Shown here: piece by piece, positions 5,033 through 6,536 of the stretch | Layout: each line of letters opens with the position of its first letter | Position numbering within the stretch: position 1 is the first letter of the stretch | NCBI GenBank assembly: GCA_023263825.1 | Contig: JALQUJ010000165.1 | Span: 1-6,536, forward strand | Source: Porticoccus sp. | Lineage (GTDB): Bacteria > Pseudomonadota > Gammaproteobacteria > Pseudomonadales > Porticoccaceae | Length of the DNA: 6,536 nucleotides | Reading direction: 5' to 3' | Made by a program: the position numbers and the translations under genes | Notes under the pieces: model-generated | Databases searched by the model: none | Told to the model about the DNA's origin: nothing | The model's input: only the letters and a program-made list of their open reading frames with translations

Positions 5033-5884
5033 TTAGTTAACAATGAGTACATCGCACAATAACTGAGATAATAGTTTTTCTGCGGTATTTCCGAGAAATA
5101 ATCCCGCAATACCTTTGCGTGTATTGGTACCTATAACTAATGTATCTGCATCGACCGCTTCAACACAACTTTGGATGATGCTCTGTGGGTTTCCTAGCTG
5201 AATATGAACTTGATTCTTAGGAAGCTCAAAACGGCTAGCAATGAGCGTTTGTTCTGATTCGATGTCCTCCAGATATTCGAAACCTAAATGAGCAGCAATA
5301 GCTTCTTTTTGATCGATAGCACTCACCAAGTGAACATTGCTATCAGTATCCTCAGCCAAATTTAATGCTGCTGCCAGGATGGCATTGTTTAGTGCATTGT
5401 TAGCATCACTTTTTTTGTGCGTATCCAGAGCAGCAAGTACATTGCCTGTGATAGAACTATTTGAAGAGTGTGCTAGAAGTACTGGGCAGGGTGAATACCT
5501 TAGCAAACCTTGCATATCAGAATGATCGTGGTTGTTAGTAGTAATAATCATATTTGCATCGATTTCACGGGCTCTGTAACAGACAGCTTTTAGGCATTGG
5601 TCATTCCACTCAATATGGGGTGGCTGGATATGTGTGGATATACCTTTGTGCGATACAAGTGTTTTTACTTGCTCTGAACACCAATCCGTTAATGCATTAA
5701 TGTTAGAACGTTTAGCATCTTGTCGAGATTGGAACTGATTAATTTCTTTATCGGTTAAATAACCACAAGCAAAAAATTCAATAATGGCGTTTGTTTTACA
5801 AGCAAGTTCAACTGCTTTGAGCAAAGCGGTCTGGTGTGGGGCATCTGGCTCCATTACAACCAAGTATGTGAATCTGTTGTTCAT
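5033..5884 (-). CDS. Tandem-domain universal stress protein (UspE-like)
   Basis: This is a 283-residue protein with two universal stress protein domains: about 1-142 (YLVVMEPDAPHQTALLKAVELA at its start) and about 148-283 (NVLAALDTHKKSD at its start). E. coli UspE, which helps cells survive stress and influences motility and aggregation, has the same layout at about 316 residues. The C-terminal end resembles UspE closely: IAGLFLGNTAEKLLSQLLCDVLIV. The usual nucleotide-binding pattern G-2x-G-9x-G(S/T/N) appears as GTNT followed by GN (252-266), with the second glycine replaced by Thr255. In the N-domain the motif is hardly recognisable (ITTNNHDHSDMQGLL), as is common in UspE. The start at 5884 is favoured by AGGGG 5 nt upstream. 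The frame continues upstream to a start at 5962, adding 26 hydrophobic/aromatic residues. It lies apart from fnr, its E. coli neighbour. Confidence 0.85.
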   Translation of the reverse strand: MNNRFTYLVVMEPDAPHQTALLKAVELACKTNAIIEFFACGYLTDKEINQFQSRQDAKRSNINALTDWCSEQVKTLVSHKGISTHIQPPHIEWNDQCLKAVCYRAREIDANMIITTNNHDHSDMQGLLRYSPCPVLLAHSSNSSITGNVLAALDTHKKSDANNALNNAILAAALNLAEDTDSNVHLVSAIDQKEAIAAHLGFEYLEDIESEQTLIASRFELPKNQVHIQLGNPQSIIQSCVEAVDADTLVIGTNTRKGIAGLFLGNTAEKLLSQLLCDVLIVN

Positions 5885-5889
5885 CCATT

Positions 5890-5894
5890 CCCCT
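5890..5894 (-). promoter_or_regulatory. Shine-Dalgarno AGGGG that fixes the uspE-like start
   Basis: On the minus strand AGGGG stands 5 nt before the ATG at 5884-5882. The longer alternative start at 5962 has no comparable purine-rich site, and the Usp fold begins directly after the 5884 methionine (RFTYLVV is the first beta strand). Confidence 0.7.
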
Positions 5895-5916
5895 GTTTGA
5901 TAATCATAGGAAAATA

Positions 5917-5933
5917 AGTATAAGCTGAATATA
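5917..5933 (-). promoter_or_regulatory. AT-rich -10-like elements upstream of the uspE-like gene
   Basis: Read on the minus strand, TATATT (5933-5928) and TATACT (5922-5917, five of six matches to TATAAT) lie 33-50 nt before the ATG at 5884. No -35 hexamer of good quality is found at 16-18 nt. Position and composition suit a promoter, but the call is weak. If used, it would exclude the 26-residue N-terminal extension. Confidence 0.3.
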
Positions 5934-5967
5934 ATCAGATGCTTGTAATAACCATAGAACATTTTTA

Positions 5968-6009
5968 GCTCTACTTATCATTAAAAAGTATTGTCCATTG
6001 ATGTAGAGC
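5968..6009. repeat. 7-bp inverted repeat in the uspE-like/elbB divergent region
   Basis: GCTCTAC (5968-5974) and GTAGAGC (6003-6009) are perfect inverted copies with a 28-nt spacer. They lie between the divergently transcribed stress-protein gene and elbB, where an operator for a shared regulator could sit. The arms are short, so chance cannot be excluded. Confidence 0.35.
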
Positions 6010-6024
6010 AAAGGGGTATAGCGT

Positions 6025-6033
6025 AAGAGGTGA
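6025..6033 (+). promoter_or_regulatory. Strong Shine-Dalgarno of elbB
   Basis: AAGAGGTGA precedes the ATG at 6037, with GAGG 6 nt away. It is the best ribosome binding site in the window and fixes the elbB start. No convincing sigma-70 promoter was found in the upstream 150 nt. Confidence 0.8.
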
Positions 6034-6036
6034 ACC

Positions 6037-6536
6037 ATGGGTAAAAAAATAGCCGTTATCCTTTCGGGCTGTGGCGTGTTTGATGGCTCTGAGATTTATG
6101 AATCAGTCATTACGTTGTTATGCCTGGACAGGGCCGGGGCAGAAGTCGAATGCTTTGCTCCTAATATTGAGCAAATGCATGTAATCAATCATTTGACGGG
6201 TGAGGTGGCTGAGGGTGAGAGTCGCCAGGTATTGGTAGAAGCAGCGAGATTAGCCCGCGGAGAGATAAAGGATTTGGCTGATGCAAAAGCTGAAGAATTT
6301 GATGCCGTTATTATCCCTGGTGGGTTTGGTGCTGCAAAAAACCTTTGTGACTTTGCCGTGAAAGGTTCTGACCTTTCATTAAATGAGGATTTGGCACATT
6401 TTGTCCAGGCTATCCACCAAGCAGCTAAGCCAGTAGGACTTATGTGTATTGCTCCAGCGATGGTAGGAAAACTGTTTGGGAAAGGCGTTCATTTTACTAT
6501 TGGCAACGATCAGGAAACTGCTTCAGCTATTGAAGC
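6037..6536 (+). CDS. elbB: ElbB, DJ-1/PfpI-family glyoxalase-like protein (5' part; 3' end outside window)
   Basis: ElbB (formerly linked to isoprenoid/lycopene yield, and called sigma cross-reacting protein 27A) is a class I glutamine amidotransferase-like, DJ-1/PfpI superfamily protein. Weak glyoxalase activity has been reported for the E. coli protein; its physiological role is not settled. The frame is open from the ATG at 6037 to the window edge, giving 166 codons of about 220 expected. The start matches the family closely: KKIAVILSGCGVFDGSEIYE (3-22). It is followed by FAPN, VINHLTGEV (49-57), ARLARGEIKDLA, IIPGGFGAAKNL (92-103) and the nucleophile-elbow motif MCIAPAM with the presumed catalytic Cys137. 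Glu19 is in the place of the conserved acidic partner residue. It is divergent from the UspE-like gene, with 152 nt between starts. Confidence 0.95.
   Translation, partial: MGKKIAVILSGCGVFDGSEIYESVITLLCLDRAGAEVECFAPNIEQMHVINHLTGEVAEGESRQVLVEAARLARGEIKDLADAKAEEFDAVIIPGGFGAAKNLCDFAVKGSDLSLNEDLAHFVQAIHQAAKPVGLMCIAPAMVGKLFGKGVHFTIGNDQETASAIE

Noticed and set aside
5061..5079. AACT/AGTT hairpin followed by TTTTT as a trmB terminator
   Set aside because: The stem is four AT-rich pairs plus one wobble and lies within the uspE-like coding sequence; too weak to call.
5885..5962. A 26-residue hydrophobic N-terminal extension or signal anchor on the UspE-like protein
   Set aside because: A good Shine-Dalgarno precedes the 5884 start, the Usp fold begins there, and likely -10 elements lie within the extension. 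Universal stress proteins are cytoplasmic.
1..6536. A new defence, mobile or biosynthetic system hidden in the window
   Set aside because: Every long reading frame is assigned to a conserved core family, no gap exceeds about 170 nt, and there are no transposase, integrase, attachment-site or CRISPR signatures.

Overview
The window is a stretch of conserved chromosomal housekeeping DNA from a gammaproteobacterium. The order ftsY-ftsE-ftsX-rpoH on one strand is the classic gammaproteobacterial arrangement. RpoH, TrmB, the UspE-like protein and ElbB all resemble the enterobacterial/pseudomonad versions. By eye the base composition is moderate and slightly AT-rich, without the codon bias of a high-GC pseudomonad. 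A marine-type gammaproteobacterium (Cellvibrionales/Oceanospirillales-like) is a reasonable guess, but the genus cannot be fixed from this sequence alone.

Layout on the + strand: the 3' part of ftsY (signal recognition particle receptor, cut by the window edge); ftsE and ftsX, overlapping by 11 nt (the ABC-type complex that controls septal peptidoglycan hydrolysis); a 123-nt gap holding candidate promoters and a Shine-Dalgarno hairpin; rpoH (heat-shock sigma factor); a strong rho-independent terminator; a small four-helix membrane protein of the DUF423/YgdD family; and trmB (tRNA m7G46 methyltransferase). Then comes a convergent minus-strand gene for a tandem universal stress protein (UspE-like), whose stop codon lies 6 nt from that of trmB. 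Divergent from it, the 5' part of elbB (DJ-1/PfpI-like) runs off the right edge.

The first four genes connect membrane protein targeting, cell division and heat shock. In E. coli, sigma-32 itself is delivered to the inner membrane by the SRP/FtsY pathway, so ftsY and rpoH are linked in function as well as position. The downstream half is a set of small independent units dealing with tRNA modification, stress tolerance and a DJ-1-like enzyme.

I see no mobile element, CRISPR array, phage gene, toxin-antitoxin pair or unknown defence system. The points that deserve a second look are regulatory: a sigma-E-like promoter upstream of rpoH, a wobble-rich hairpin that buries the rpoH Shine-Dalgarno (a candidate RNA thermometer), two unrelated direct repeats that both have a 13-nt period and lie near gene starts (before ftsE and across the trmB start), and an altered ATP-binding motif in the UspE-like protein. 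All are inferences from reading the sequence and were not computed.
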